DNA of 64,000 nt from Cryomorpha sp963836915 (lineage in GTDB: Bacteria; Bacteroidota; Bacteroidia; Flavobacteriales_D; Cryomorphaceae). The position numbers were made by a program, and so were the translations under genes. Location of the stretch: the NCBI GenBank assembly GCA_963836915.1, contig CAWILH010000002.1, positions 1,922,001 through 1,986,000 on the forward strand. Direction: 5' to 3'. This document shows, piece by piece, positions 31,001 through 39,025 of the stretch (position 1 is the first letter of the stretch; each line of letters opens with the position of its first letter). The notes below the pieces were generated by a model. It had not been told where the DNA came from. It was given only the letters and a program-made list of their open reading frames with translations, and searched no databases.

Positions 31001-31189
31001 GCTGGCGATCAAATAACAAACGCAGCGAGATTTCAAATTCTAGATATCACTGGCAAAGTTTTGTCATCAGGTTCATTTATTGACAGCAATCTATTCCAGA
31101 CCGATGGTTTAGGAAAAGGTATTTATATCGTGAAGTTATTTCAAAACGGCTTCATATTAGAAAAGACTGCAAAGCTTATCGTAAACTAG
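28019..31189 (+). CDS. large T9SS-secreted protein with GloVer tandem repeats
   Basis: 1056 residues. A signal peptide (FFAVLIAISSFNPAEAQ) is followed by some seventeen GloVer-type repeats of about 40 residues up to roughly residue 740. Examples are GLLYGTTQFGGSDGQGTIFS and GSYYGTTINGGLYDNGILYR, each usually ending in a variant of VLHSF. A Cys-rich linker follows (CFGQNGCESTDPCSIAQCNF). After it comes a starch-binding-like beta-sandwich with GLFIGGSFQSWSP, MTQTSDGFWQATLQI and DYQFNFFDGG. The end is a T9SS type A sorting domain (LRLYPNPVKQGNTFIL ... ILDITGKVLSSGSF ... GKGIYIVKLFQNG). Probably exported to the surface. Function unknown; the second domain suggests glycan contact, which is inference. 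Complete, ATG at 28019. Confidence 0.9.
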   Translation: MISPFDFGRYTRFFAVLIAISSFNPAEAQTLIWGVNPDGGSAQIGGIFNVLDSGEDFSQPYTFSNVAEGTRPQSQLTVSENGSVYGTASQGGDFGSGTIFRLLANGDFEILYHFNPISDGSNPNSALVEVSQGTFVGTTQTGSSLGSGTLFSFSLTDGFGVLHAFQSSSNGGNPRGSLAFDAEDQMIYGTCSVGGSGGFGSAYGYNLGSGYTMIHSFAGGANGSYPQGGLMLGSDGLLYGTTQFGGSDGQGTIFSIDPSNGLYSVLHSLSSLTAEGRYPFCTLVESSTGILMGTCSEGGTNNTGTLFKMTVDGTFTKLRNLQSSQDGSFPKAGLIPLEGNILAGVAEFGGDSGYGTLFTITESGTFQKILDFNDLGTGSNPKAALVKSGNTAIGAAANGGANNFGTIFSLNDDQSITKLHDFSLPLNGANPRGIQQSGNSLYGVTSAGGAFNAGVFFKTALDGTAVLVHDFDPAVDGEYPNTDLEMSADGSFYGTARFGGENAAGTVFSIDPEGTVEVIHNFDGAEMGRFPFGQILAHSDGSYYGTTINGGLYDNGILYRIDENGIFTKLFDFYSFFDAGDIEAKLIEGINGNLYGAAASGGSSFNGALFEYDFSSSLVSVIHSFEDATDGSQPKGNLIMTVDGSIYGSTSGGGLGGGSLFQYNPATGYETIYLLDPAVDGASIVGGLAKDENDKIIGFANESGALNGGTCFSYDPALASFQVLYSFDGAASNRPAGTPALFYPDCFGQNGCESTDPCSIAQCNFGVCEIIALEPSFAMASIGNCQVGLDQFDLSFNLSMNASPGGTLTVGDQSFALSTDIIEYQFMVLGLPANGAPIELSYTFEATGCSGTIDFGQAPDPCPPVEIIFILNDGGIETSPEGLFIGGSFQSWSPSEIQMTQTSDGFWQATLQIAAGDYQFNFFDGGSIFDGEFVVGSCASNGKRNISISEESETFEFCWSQCEANCFLSIAQGRQQEALRLYPNPVKQGNTFILAGDQITNAARFQILDITGKVLSSGSFIDSNLFQTDGLGKGIYIVKLFQNGFILEKTAKLIVN

Positions 31190-31344
31190 CTATTAACTTG
31201 AGTTCGAATCTAATCTGGGATTCAGATTTAATGGGTAGGATTTTAACTCAATCCGCTCCTAAACGGCGCTTTTAAGCTAAAAACCTTTTGAACCTGCCAA
31301 AGAGGTCAATCTAGACCATATAATCATCAAGCTATTTCACAAGA

Positions 31345-31369
31345 AAGGGCGGCCACATTGGCCGCCCTT
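31345..31369. terminator. bidirectional intrinsic terminator
   Basis: A perfect 11-bp stem AAGGGCGGCCA (31345-31355) with TGGCCGCCCTT (31359-31369) and a 3-nt loop. It lies between the convergent GloVer protein and lipoprotein genes and can serve both. Confidence 0.8.
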
Positions 31370-31397
31370 ATATATATTGTATAAATTGAGAAATGAT

Positions 31398-32261
31398 TTA
31401 TCCATTCATCTCATCTGCCTTCAGCGTTACGGTGCGCTCGGCCGGGTTAAATGGACTCTCTACCCGATTGCCTTCACCGTCAAGCAATTCTAACTTAATG
31501 GATACGTCGCCCATAGGCAATCCTTCTACCGTGTAAGCCGCCCATGTATCGAGCATAAATTCTGTGCCGTTCAATGTGGCGCGCACCTTATAACCATCTG
31601 CGCTTAAGTTGGCATTTACAAGATAGAAATCAAGCAAAAGCTTTTGGGCGTCAGCACCACTGTATTCTCCTTTCGGTCGGCTATAAAAGAGATGGGGCGT
31701 CGAAAGATCGGCCATCTCCGCATCCGTATCGCCCACCATAAATTGGATAATGCTGGAAGCCTCAGGATTTTTCAAGCTTTCATGGTATGAACGCGAAAGG
31801 AAGGAAAGCAGAATATACCGACCTGCCGACAGCTCCTTTTCAAAACCAGGTTCATAATGCGCCATATAGGGTTCATTGTTCAATATGGCGTGCACGTGCT
31901 GACCTTTCCCAGAATTTGCCAACCCATTGGTCAAGGCATCAGCGGTTTGTGCACCAAGCTCGTAACCATCTACAGCGTAGTCAAACTTTACGTTGCCCGC
32001 GGGCAACTTATCACCGTTTTTAGGAGAGTTCAACGTGAGCTTTGCTCCATCAAAGGTCGGTGAAGAGTCATAAATACTTAGGGTTAGGCCATCTTTTCGC
32101 ATAATGCCCATGGATCTTTCTTCCATTGTGAATTCATCACCATTCACAGTGTCCATCGTTAGCGATTCATCATCCATCTCGTTTTCTCCCCTTTCACCAC
32201 TGCAAGAAGAAAAAAGCAGACTTCCCAATAGCAGAATAACTATACTGTTCAATTTCATCAT
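31398..32261 (-). CDS. lipoprotein of unknown function
   Basis: 287 residues. N-terminus MMKLNSIVILLLGSLLFSSC is a lipoprotein signal with the lipobox cysteine at residue 20. A low-complexity acidic linker (GERGENEMDDESLTMDT) follows. The mature part contains LTLNSPKNGDKLPAGNVKFD, GKGQHVHAILNNEPYMAHYE, RYILLSFLSRSYHESLKN and LFYSRPKGEYSGADAQKLLL, and looks like beta-sandwich folds of the type seen in Bacteroidota surface lipoproteins. I do not recognise a named family. It ends at the stem-loop 31345-31369. Confidence 0.75.
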   Translation of the reverse strand: MMKLNSIVILLLGSLLFSSCSGERGENEMDDESLTMDTVNGDEFTMEERSMGIMRKDGLTLSIYDSSPTFDGAKLTLNSPKNGDKLPAGNVKFDYAVDGYELGAQTADALTNGLANSGKGQHVHAILNNEPYMAHYEPGFEKELSAGRYILLSFLSRSYHESLKNPEASSIIQFMVGDTDAEMADLSTPHLFYSRPKGEYSGADAQKLLLDFYLVNANLSADGYKVRATLNGTEFMLDTWAAYTVEGLPMGDVSIKLELLDGEGNRVESPFNPAERTVTLKADEMNG

Positions 32262-32451
32262 TTTCGTTTTTAGGTTTTAATATTAGTCAAAGTTACTTTA
32301 ACGGTACAAATAGTATACCTCGACCCAGAAGGTAAGCTGACAATACTATGTTAATGAACGAATATGAATATTGCTGCTTTCACCAGCTGAAAAATGATTG
32401 ACAACGCTTAATATTAGAAATCCATAAGCCCTTTACTACAAATGATTTATA

Positions 32452-32479
32452 ATAAAAAAACCGCATGAATGATGCGGTT
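32452..32479 (-). terminator. tpx terminator
   Basis: Stem AACCGCAT (32459-32466) and ATGCGGTT (32472-32479) with a 5-nt loop. On the minus strand it is followed by seven or more T. It lies about 23 bp after the tpx stop. Confidence 0.8.
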
Positions 32480-32501
32480 CTTTTATTTTCTGGCGAATGT
32501 C

Positions 32502-33005
32502 TTAGAGATTATCAACTACTTCCATCACTTTTTCATAATCAGGTTCATGGGTAATATCGTCCACAACTTCTGTATACTTTATGGTATTGTGCTTGTCGAG
32601 CACGAAAACCACCCGCGCACTCAAGCCTTTCATAGGGCCATCTTCTATGCGGGTATTGTAGGTATCGCAGAATGAGCCCCGAAAGTCAGATGCCACTTCG
32701 ACATTTTCGATCCCTTCGGCGGCACAGAAGCGCTTCAAGGCGAAGGGTAGGTCTTTGGAAATAATGATCCCCACCACGCCATCGCGGGATGAGAGTTCTT
32801 TATTGAATCTACGCGTCTCCATTTGGCAAATTCCAGTGTCGATACTCGGCACAGCAATTATAACCTTATTCTTGTCTGAATGGGCGGAAAGCTTCCCTTC
32901 GCTCAGATCATCTTTTACGTAGGTGAAATCTGCCGCCTTGGCGCCCGCCTCGGGCACATCGCCTTTTAGTTTTACTGGATTTCCTTTAAGTTTTGTCGTA
33001 TTCAT
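32502..33005 (-). CDS. tpx: thiol peroxidase
   Basis: Tpx is an atypical two-cysteine peroxiredoxin that reduces hydroperoxides with thioredoxin. 167 residues, the usual length. Start MNTTKLKGNPVKLKG; peroxidatic Cys60 in VPSIDTGICQMETRRFN; resolving Cys94 in LPFALKRFCAAEGI; conserved SDFRGSFCDTYN; end YEKVMEVVDNL. The active-site Thr/Arg surround (DTGIC and R66) is present. Cytosolic. It lies just downstream of purL on the same strand, with 24 bp between purL's stop and tpx's ATG, so read-through from purL is possible. Confidence 0.95.
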   Translation of the reverse strand: MNTTKLKGNPVKLKGDVPEAGAKAADFTYVKDDLSEGKLSAHSDKNKVIIAVPSIDTGICQMETRRFNKELSSRDGVVGIIISKDLPFALKRFCAAEGIENVEVASDFRGSFCDTYNTRIEDGPMKGLSARVVFVLDKHNTIKYTEVVDDITHEPDYEKVMEVVDNL

Positions 33006-33029
33006 CTTTTGGTTTCTTTTATGTATGTA

Positions 33030-35279
33030 TCAATTAAGAGTGGTATTCATTTTTCTTTCGATCACCTTATTATAAATCTCCCCAGCATCATCTATAAAGC
33101 CATAGTGGTCATCATCTACGACCATTTTTCCGCGGGTCACATGACCAAGCAGGGAGTAAGGCACTTTGGTGGCAGAGAGCGCTTCAATTATTTCTTCTTC
33201 ACAGTCGGCATCTACGGTCACGATTATTCGGCTCTGGCTTTCGCCAAAGAGGAATGAGTCTTCGCGTACGAAGGCATCGCCGGTGATGTCAAAGCCTAGT
33301 CCACCCGGCAAGCCCATCTCCACAAGAGCTACGTAAAGCCCGCCATCTGAGACATCATGAGCTGCATTAATGACCTGTTCTTTTATAAGCCCAGCCACTG
33401 CTTGCTGTACTTCGTACTCACGGTCTATGTCGAAGTGGGGCGCGGGGCTTCGTTCTACTTTATGGATTTTGGCAAGGTATTCTGAAGAAGCGATATCATC
33501 CTGAGACTCACCTACCAGAAAGATGAGATCTCCTTTTGATTTAAAATCAAGCGACATTATTTTATTCTTGTCCTTTACCACTCCTATCATGCCGATCGTA
33601 GGGGTTGGAAATACGGGAATGGCTTCATTGCCCCCTTGGCTCGACTGGTTATAGAAGCTTACGTTTCCACCGGTCACGGGGGTTTTAAATTTTATGCAGG
33701 CTTCGCTCATTCCCTTAACGGCCATTACAAACTGCCAATAAACATGCGGGTTATAAGGGTTACCAAAATTCAGGCAATTGGTGATGGCAGATGGCTCACC
33801 ACCTGAGCACACGATGTTTCGCGCAGCTTCTGCCACGGCTATGGCGGTACCCTTCTTAGGGTCATTATGCACATAGCGGGCGTTACAGTCTACCGTCATC
33901 GCCAATGCACTATCTACTCCTTTCAAATTTACGATTCCGGCGTCTGATGGTCTATTGGTGGTCATGGTGCGGGTACCTACCATAGAATCGTATTGCTCAT
34001 AGATCCAACGCTTAGATGCAATATTTGGCTCAGCGAGAAGTTTCATGCCTACTTCTGCCAAGTCTTTCGGTATAGCGATATCGTCGATATTAAATTTATT
34101 ATTCTCTGTAAAGTAGGCTGGCTCTTCATAGGGGCGATCGTATACCGGAGCGCCGCCGCCCAGCACAAGGTCGTGGGCGGGCACATCGGCTACCAGCTCT
34201 CCATTCATGTAATAATGAAGTTGGCCACCTTCCGTTACTTCTCCAATCTGTACCGCGTTTAGATCCCACTTTTCAAAAATGCCTTCTACTATTGACTCTT
34301 TTCCTTTTCTCACTACTACCAGCATGCGCTCTTGAGATTCTGAAAGCAAAATTTCAAAAGGCTTCATACCTGCTTGGCGTGTAGGCACCTTATCGAGGTC
34401 TATGTGCATTCCGAAACCTTCGGTAGCGCTCATCTCACTGGTAGAGCAGGTGATGCCTGCCGCTCCCATATCCTGCATTCCTACTATGGCGTCGGTCTTG
34501 GCCAGTTCTAAGCTCGCTTCGAGCAGCAGTTTTTCCTGAAAGGGATCACCCACCTGTACCGAGGGCAGGTCGGCTGCCGACTCTTCGGTGATATCTTTTG
34601 ATGCAAAGGAAGCACCATTTATTCCGTCTTTTCCGGTAGATGAGCCCACGATGTATACGGGATTTCCTGCACCACTTGATGTGGCGGAGATCATATCTTT
34701 GGCATCCATGATACCTACGCTCATGGCATTGACCAGTGGATTACTGCTATACGACTTATCAAAAAATACTTCGCCGCCCAGCACTGGTATTCCAAAGGCA
34801 TTGCCATAATCTCCTATTCCTTTTACCACTCCGCGCAGGAGCCACTGCGTATGTGCATCATCGAGCGATCCAAACCGTAGAGAATTGAGCTGTGCGATAG
34901 GTCGGGCTCCCATAGTAAAAATGTCTCTATTGATCCCTCCTACCCCAGTGGCCGCACCCTGGTAGGGCTCTATGGCCGATGGATGATTATGCGATTCTAT
35001 CTTGAATGCGCACGCTAGGCCATTACCGATATCTACCAATCCGGCATTCTCTTTTCCGGCTTCTACCAATAGGTGGGGGCCTTCTTTTGGAAGGGTCTTG
35101 AGCCACTTTATCGAGTTCTTATACGAACAATGCTCCGACCACATGATTGAAAAAATACTGAGCTCTGTAAAGTTGGGTATCCGCCCGAGCACTTCTTTTA
35201 TTTTTTCAAATTCTTCGGGCAATAGACCTAAATCGGTGGCTTGCTCTAGGGTGGCTGTATCTTTTATTAGCGTATCCAT
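33030..35279 (-). CDS. purL: phosphoribosylformylglycinamidine synthase, small-type subunit PurL
   Basis: PurL converts FGAR to FGAM in purine synthesis. At 749 residues it is the small type, which needs separate PurQ (glutaminase) and PurS; neither lies in this window. Motifs: SEHCSYKNSIKWLKTLP near the N-terminus, KIESHNHPSAIEPYQGAATG, VGGINRDIFTMGARP, VQVGDPFQEKLLLEASLELA, VGMQDMGAAGITCSTSEMSA, NGVSFYNQ-type NVSFYNQSSQGG, and HDVSDGGLYVALVEM in the C-terminal AIRS-like half. The gene is complete, from ATG 35279. It faces an ATPase gene upstream on the same strand about 100 bp away. Confidence 0.95.
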   Translation of the reverse strand: MDTLIKDTATLEQATDLGLLPEEFEKIKEVLGRIPNFTELSIFSIMWSEHCSYKNSIKWLKTLPKEGPHLLVEAGKENAGLVDIGNGLACAFKIESHNHPSAIEPYQGAATGVGGINRDIFTMGARPIAQLNSLRFGSLDDAHTQWLLRGVVKGIGDYGNAFGIPVLGGEVFFDKSYSSNPLVNAMSVGIMDAKDMISATSSGAGNPVYIVGSSTGKDGINGASFASKDITEESAADLPSVQVGDPFQEKLLLEASLELAKTDAIVGMQDMGAAGITCSTSEMSATEGFGMHIDLDKVPTRQAGMKPFEILLSESQERMLVVVRKGKESIVEGIFEKWDLNAVQIGEVTEGGQLHYYMNGELVADVPAHDLVLGGGAPVYDRPYEEPAYFTENNKFNIDDIAIPKDLAEVGMKLLAEPNIASKRWIYEQYDSMVGTRTMTTNRPSDAGIVNLKGVDSALAMTVDCNARYVHNDPKKGTAIAVAEAARNIVCSGGEPSAITNCLNFGNPYNPHVYWQFVMAVKGMSEACIKFKTPVTGGNVSFYNQSSQGGNEAIPVFPTPTIGMIGVVKDKNKIMSLDFKSKGDLIFLVGESQDDIASSEYLAKIHKVERSPAPHFDIDREYEVQQAVAGLIKEQVINAAHDVSDGGLYVALVEMGLPGGLGFDITGDAFVREDSFLFGESQSRIIVTVDADCEEEIIEALSATKVPYSLLGHVTRGKMVVDDDHYGFIDDAGEIYNKVIERKMNTTLN

Positions 35280-35382
35280 AATACTGTCGGTTCAAATAGT
35301 AGGCCCAAAAGTATGGATTTTATTATGTTTTCTTAGAAGAGTTATCGATGTTGGCAGGCGCCATTGCCAGATGGAAAAGCAT

Positions 35383-36540
35383 TCAAAAGTCGAGGAAGTC
35401 TTGATTAAAGTACACCTTCTTGAACCAAAGTTCGAAGGCGGGATCGAGAAACTCAAAAATGCCTTCGGCAAGGTGTATGGTGTCACTCTGTATCAGCTTA
35501 TCGCGATTTTTACTGACATTGCGCGGGGTGCCTAGCCTATATTCACGTATCACGCTGGTAGATGTAAGCTTCGATTCACCCTGCGCTATGGCCTTGAGTA
35601 AATAAATCTGGGTTTTACTAATGGTTTCAATTTCTTTGATATAGAGCGGAGAGTTGGCTTGAACGAGTTCGGCCAAGGCAGCTTTTACATGAGCCGAATC
35701 AGCCTTCGTTTTGGTTTTCTGCCACGTATAGTGAGAGAGTTGCTGCACATACCAGGAATGATTTTTCATTAAGTCGGCAATCAGCCTGGCATGGGCTATC
35801 GCGATAAACTTGCTGGTGCGCTTAAAGCCAGACACGATAAACTTCGCCCAGTTTTCCCTTTCTATCTTGGGGAGCATTATGATGTCTCCAAAACGATAGA
35901 AAGGTTTTGCAGGATTATCAAAAATATCGGTCATCATGTGGCGCTTACTTCCGTAAAGGCAATAGGTGACCTGTTTTTGTCGTTGCCATACTGCGCGCAT
36001 TATCTTTTCAAGTTTTTGGTATTCTTTAAAGTCCGAAAGACTTTGAAACTCATCGATACAAATGATGAATCTGCTATTTTTAGCGGTGCCTATAGCCTCT
36101 GGTAAATTGAGTATTTCTTCTGGATACTTATCGAGTGCAGCAAAATCAAAGCTGACCGAAAAATCGGAATTGGGATCGACGCCTACGCTCAACTTTGGTA
36201 CCACTTGCTTGAAAAACTCCTTTCCGGTATTCATCCAATCTTGCCATTTATTTGAGCTGGCCTTGATAACTTGGCGGGCAAAAAGTGCCAGAAATTCCCG
36301 TTGACTTGAGACCGAAAATAAATCGAGCGATACGATGTGAATCTTTTTATGGGTCTTTCCTATTTCTAAGAGCGACTTTTCTACCAAAGATGATTTTCCC
36401 CACCGCCGGGGAGAAATAAGCATGGTGTTATTCTGCAAGGTTAGGTTGCTTATCAGCTTGGCCATTTCTTCTTCCCTATTGGTAAAGCAATTATTGCTCA
36501 CCGTAGTACCATATTGAAAAGGAGAACTTTCTATTTTCAT
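35383..36540 (-). CDS. archaeal-type P-loop ATPase, AAA/STAND-like
   Basis: 385 residues. Walker A is MLISPRRWGKSSLVEKSL at about residues 40-57, Walker B is RFIICIDEFQSL at about residues 148-159, and a likely sensor region is TYCLYGSKRHMMTDIF. The C-terminal part contains winged-helix-like segments (YLLKAIAQGESKLTSTSVIR, PRNVSKNRDKLIQSDTIHLA). This matches the 'ATP-binding protein' family of archaeal-type ATPases. Such proteins often occur as mobile, strain-variable genes; the role is unknown. There is no signal peptide. The segment upstream of its start (36583-36627) carries three tandem copies of a 15-bp half-palindromic repeat that looks like an operator. Confidence 0.82.
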   Translation of the reverse strand: MKIESSPFQYGTTVSNNCFTNREEEMAKLISNLTLQNNTMLISPRRWGKSSLVEKSLLEIGKTHKKIHIVSLDLFSVSSQREFLALFARQVIKASSNKWQDWMNTGKEFFKQVVPKLSVGVDPNSDFSVSFDFAALDKYPEEILNLPEAIGTAKNSRFIICIDEFQSLSDFKEYQKLEKIMRAVWQRQKQVTYCLYGSKRHMMTDIFDNPAKPFYRFGDIIMLPKIERENWAKFIVSGFKRTSKFIAIAHARLIADLMKNHSWYVQQLSHYTWQKTKTKADSAHVKAALAELVQANSPLYIKEIETISKTQIYLLKAIAQGESKLTSTSVIREYRLGTPRNVSKNRDKLIQSDTIHLAEGIFEFLDPAFELWFKKVYFNQDFLDF

Positions 36541-36582
36541 TATTTATTTCGATCTGAAAACAGAGGTAAGAAAACCGACTAG

Positions 36583-36627
36583 ATTATACCATTCGGTATT
36601 ATACCTTTTGGTATTATACCTTTTGGT
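36583..36627. promoter_or_regulatory. three tandem 15-bp operator-like repeats
   Basis: ATTATACCATTCGGT, ATTATACCTTTTGGT and ATTATACCTTTTGGT in direct head-to-tail order. Each contains the inverted halves TATACC and GGTATA, the last closed by the next repeat. They lie about 43 bp before the ATPase ATG and about 85 bp before the divergent membrane-protein gene, so a regulator could control either or both. Confidence 0.6.
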
Positions 36628-36711
36628 ATAAATATTTTACTGCTCTGTGATTGTCCATACTTTTGCACCGGAGGATGAAGATCAATCGTACTTTAGCAGA
36701 AAATACAGAGT

Positions 36712-38031
36712 GTGGAATCTTTAATCTTCATTCTCTACGCCATCCTACTCGGAGCATTGATCTTCAAATGGGAGTTTTTCGAATTTAAAGGCGTTAAGAG
36801 AACCTACCTTGTAGCAGTATTTGCACTGAAGTTGATGGCCGGATTTGGCCTGGCACAGCTTTACACCGATCATTATACCCATCGAAGGACTGGAGATGCG
36901 TTTCGATTTTACGATGATGCCAGAATCCTGCACTCCAGTTTTGAAGATAGTCCGCGTACCTACCTCAAGCTTATGACAGGTATCGGGTTAAAAGATGACC
37001 CGGCAGCCATGACCTATTATTACAGGATGACGCACATGGAGCGGGCGTATTACACCGGTTTCATCAATGATAATGCGACCATCATAAGGTTCAATGCATT
37101 CTTAATGCTCTTTTCCATGGGGAGCTACCACGTGCATACCGCCTTTTCTTGCTTTATAGCCATGATAGGTCTTACTGCACTGTTTAGATTATTTTATACC
37201 TATTTCCCCAGAAAGAAATGGGCCATGTTTTTTGCAGTCTACCTTTTGCCCACCGTAGTGTTTTGGGGTTCGGGCGTATTGAAGGAACCCATTTTGCTTT
37301 TGGGAATGGGGGTTTTCCTACTTGGCTATTTCAGGTTTATCTATGGCAATGCAAACTGGAAGGACGGAATAATGATCTCATGCGGGTTTTTCATTTTGCT
37401 CATCACCAAAGGTTATGTGCTCCAATGCATGGCGCCTGCCCTGCTCGGACTCATACTGGTAAAGCGCAGTGGCGGCAGGCGGTTCTGGCTTTGGTTTTCC
37501 ATACCGCATCTTGCTGCTGTTCTTTTGATCTGGATAGGGCCTATGGTCTCGGACGGATTAAAAATAGCAGAACTCATCGGCTTGAAACAAACGGCGTTTT
37601 ATAATATCGCAGATTTGAGCCATGCAGGGTCTGTCATTGAAATAAGACGGGTCGAAGAACCCATAGATGTTTTTACCGCGGCGCCCGAGGCATTGGCTAA
37701 TATATACCTGAGACCCTGGCCTTGGCAATGGAAGAAAGCGGTATTTATCCCGGCGGCACTCGAGAATTCACTTATGCTTCTTTGCCTGTTCATCATGCTG
37801 TGGAACTATAAAAGGCCGCCCGGACTTTCACTACCCATACTCGCATTTGCCGGTAGCTTCGTGCTGATACTGGGAGTAGTCTCGGGCGAAACGGTGCCCA
37901 TACTTGGCGCACTCGTGCGCTATAAGCTGCCCGCATTAATTTTCATTTTTGTGCTCATCTTTGCTGCGATCGATCACAGCTTATTGCAACGAAGATTTCC
38001 GATAATTCGAAAACTAGTGAGAAAATTATGA
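36712..38031 (+). CDS. polytopic membrane protein of unknown function
   Basis: 439 residues beginning at GTG 36712 (MESLIFILYAILLGALIF). I count roughly ten hydrophobic helices, e.g. YLVAVFALKLMAGFGLAQLY, FAVYLLPTVVFWGSGVLKEP, GFFILLITKGYVLQCMAPAL, FVLILGVVSGETVPILGALV and LPALIFIFVLIFAAIDHSLL. The overall pattern (long loop after helix 2, VVFWGSGVLKEP) resembles membrane glycosyltransferases or O-antigen-type proteins of Bacteroidota, but I cannot name it. The stop overlaps the start of the next SDR gene by 4 bp (ATGA), so the two are translationally coupled. Confidence 0.8.
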   Translation: MESLIFILYAILLGALIFKWEFFEFKGVKRTYLVAVFALKLMAGFGLAQLYTDHYTHRRTGDAFRFYDDARILHSSFEDSPRTYLKLMTGIGLKDDPAAMTYYYRMTHMERAYYTGFINDNATIIRFNAFLMLFSMGSYHVHTAFSCFIAMIGLTALFRLFYTYFPRKKWAMFFAVYLLPTVVFWGSGVLKEPILLLGMGVFLLGYFRFIYGNANWKDGIMISCGFFILLITKGYVLQCMAPALLGLILVKRSGGRRFWLWFSIPHLAAVLLIWIGPMVSDGLKIAELIGLKQTAFYNIADLSHAGSVIEIRRVEEPIDVFTAAPEALANIYLRPWPWQWKKAVFIPAALENSLMLLCLFIMLWNYKRPPGLSLPILAFAGSFVLILGVVSGETVPILGALVRYKLPALIFIFVLIFAAIDHSLLQRRFPIIRKLVRKL

Positions 38032-38789
38032 GAACCGTTTTTATAACCGGAGCCACCGCCGGATTTGGAGAAGCCATAGCCCGGGATTTGGCAAGGGGTG
38101 GCTTCCGATTGATTATTGCCGGAAGGCGCAAAGAAAGGCTTGAGACACTCGCCATGTCGCTGAAAGACAGCAATGGGATCGATGTAAGGACGCTCAACTT
38201 TGATATACGCTCGAAACCAGAAGTAGAAATGGCCGTGGCTTCATTACCAGAGGACTGGGGCGTAGATATTTTGATAAACAATGCCGGTTTAGCACTGGGT
38301 AAATCTAATCTGGAAGATGGCGAGAATGATGATTGGGAAGGAATGCTCGATACCAATGTAAAGGGGCTACTCTATATGACCCGTGCAGTGATGCCCTTGA
38401 TTCGAAAGTCTAAAAATGGGCATATCATTAACATCGGTTCCATTGCAGGTACAGAAGTATATCCCGGTGGTAACGTCTATTGCGCAAGCAAACACGCGGT
38501 AGATGCACTGACCAAAGCATTGCGCATAGAGCTGCTTCCTTACGGAATCAGGGTAAGCCAAATAAGACCTGGACTCGCGGATACAGAATTTTCACTGGTA
38601 CGATTTAAAGGTGACGAAGAAAAAGCCAGCAATGTATACGAAGGTTTTAAACCCCTACTGGCAAAAGACATAGCCAGAGCGGCAAGGTTCATCATCGAAT
38701 CACCCGAACATGTGTGTATCAATGACATGGAAATAACACCTACGGCCCAAGCCAATGCCTATTTAGTGGAGAAAGTCGGTGAGTCTTGA
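38028..38789 (+). CDS. SDR family NADP-dependent oxidoreductase (YdfG-like)
   Basis: 253 residues. TVFITGATAGFGEAIARDLA binds the cofactor; the Arg pair in IIAGRRKERLE suggests NADP. ILINNAGLALG is the NNAG motif, IINIGSIAGTEVYPG holds the catalytic Ser, and VYCASKHAVDALTKALRIEL the Tyr/Lys. The C-terminal IRPGLADTEFSLVRFKGDEE and VYEGFKPLLAKDIARA match the 3-hydroxy acid dehydrogenase (YdfG/serine dehydrogenase) group. ATG overlaps the upstream stop by 4 bp. Confidence 0.9.
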   Translation: MRTVFITGATAGFGEAIARDLARGGFRLIIAGRRKERLETLAMSLKDSNGIDVRTLNFDIRSKPEVEMAVASLPEDWGVDILINNAGLALGKSNLEDGENDDWEGMLDTNVKGLLYMTRAVMPLIRKSKNGHIINIGSIAGTEVYPGGNVYCASKHAVDALTKALRIELLPYGIRVSQIRPGLADTEFSLVRFKGDEEKASNVYEGFKPLLAKDIARAARFIIESPEHVCINDMEITPTAQANAYLVEKVGES

Positions 38790-38807
38790 GCTTCCCGACG
38801 ATCGCAG

Positions 38808-38905
38808 CAGCCTGTCCCGACCCTATCGGCAGTTGCGCACATATGTGTCGGGACTTTCAGGTGAGTTTCCAGATTTATCGGGATTTTCAGGAGAGTGATA
38901 CGCGG
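38808..38905. repeat. dispersed intergenic element, copy 1
   Basis: Contains TTCCCGACGATCG, TGTCGGGACTTTCAGGTGAG and ATCGGGATTTTCAGGAGAG. The same mix of TTCCCGACG, TCGGGACTT and CAGGTG occurs at 62828-62883. The TCCCGA/TCGGGA halves are complementary, so the element can fold. Confidence 0.5.
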
Positions 38906-39025
38906 ACACGTGAAAAGTTCGCTGGACAAAAGTTTCTTGCCCCGTGGTATTCTACTTTTTGCGAACACTTCTTTCAGGTGACAAATATTACCAAATAAAA
39001 CCCAAGCAAAAGATCCTAACATTTA

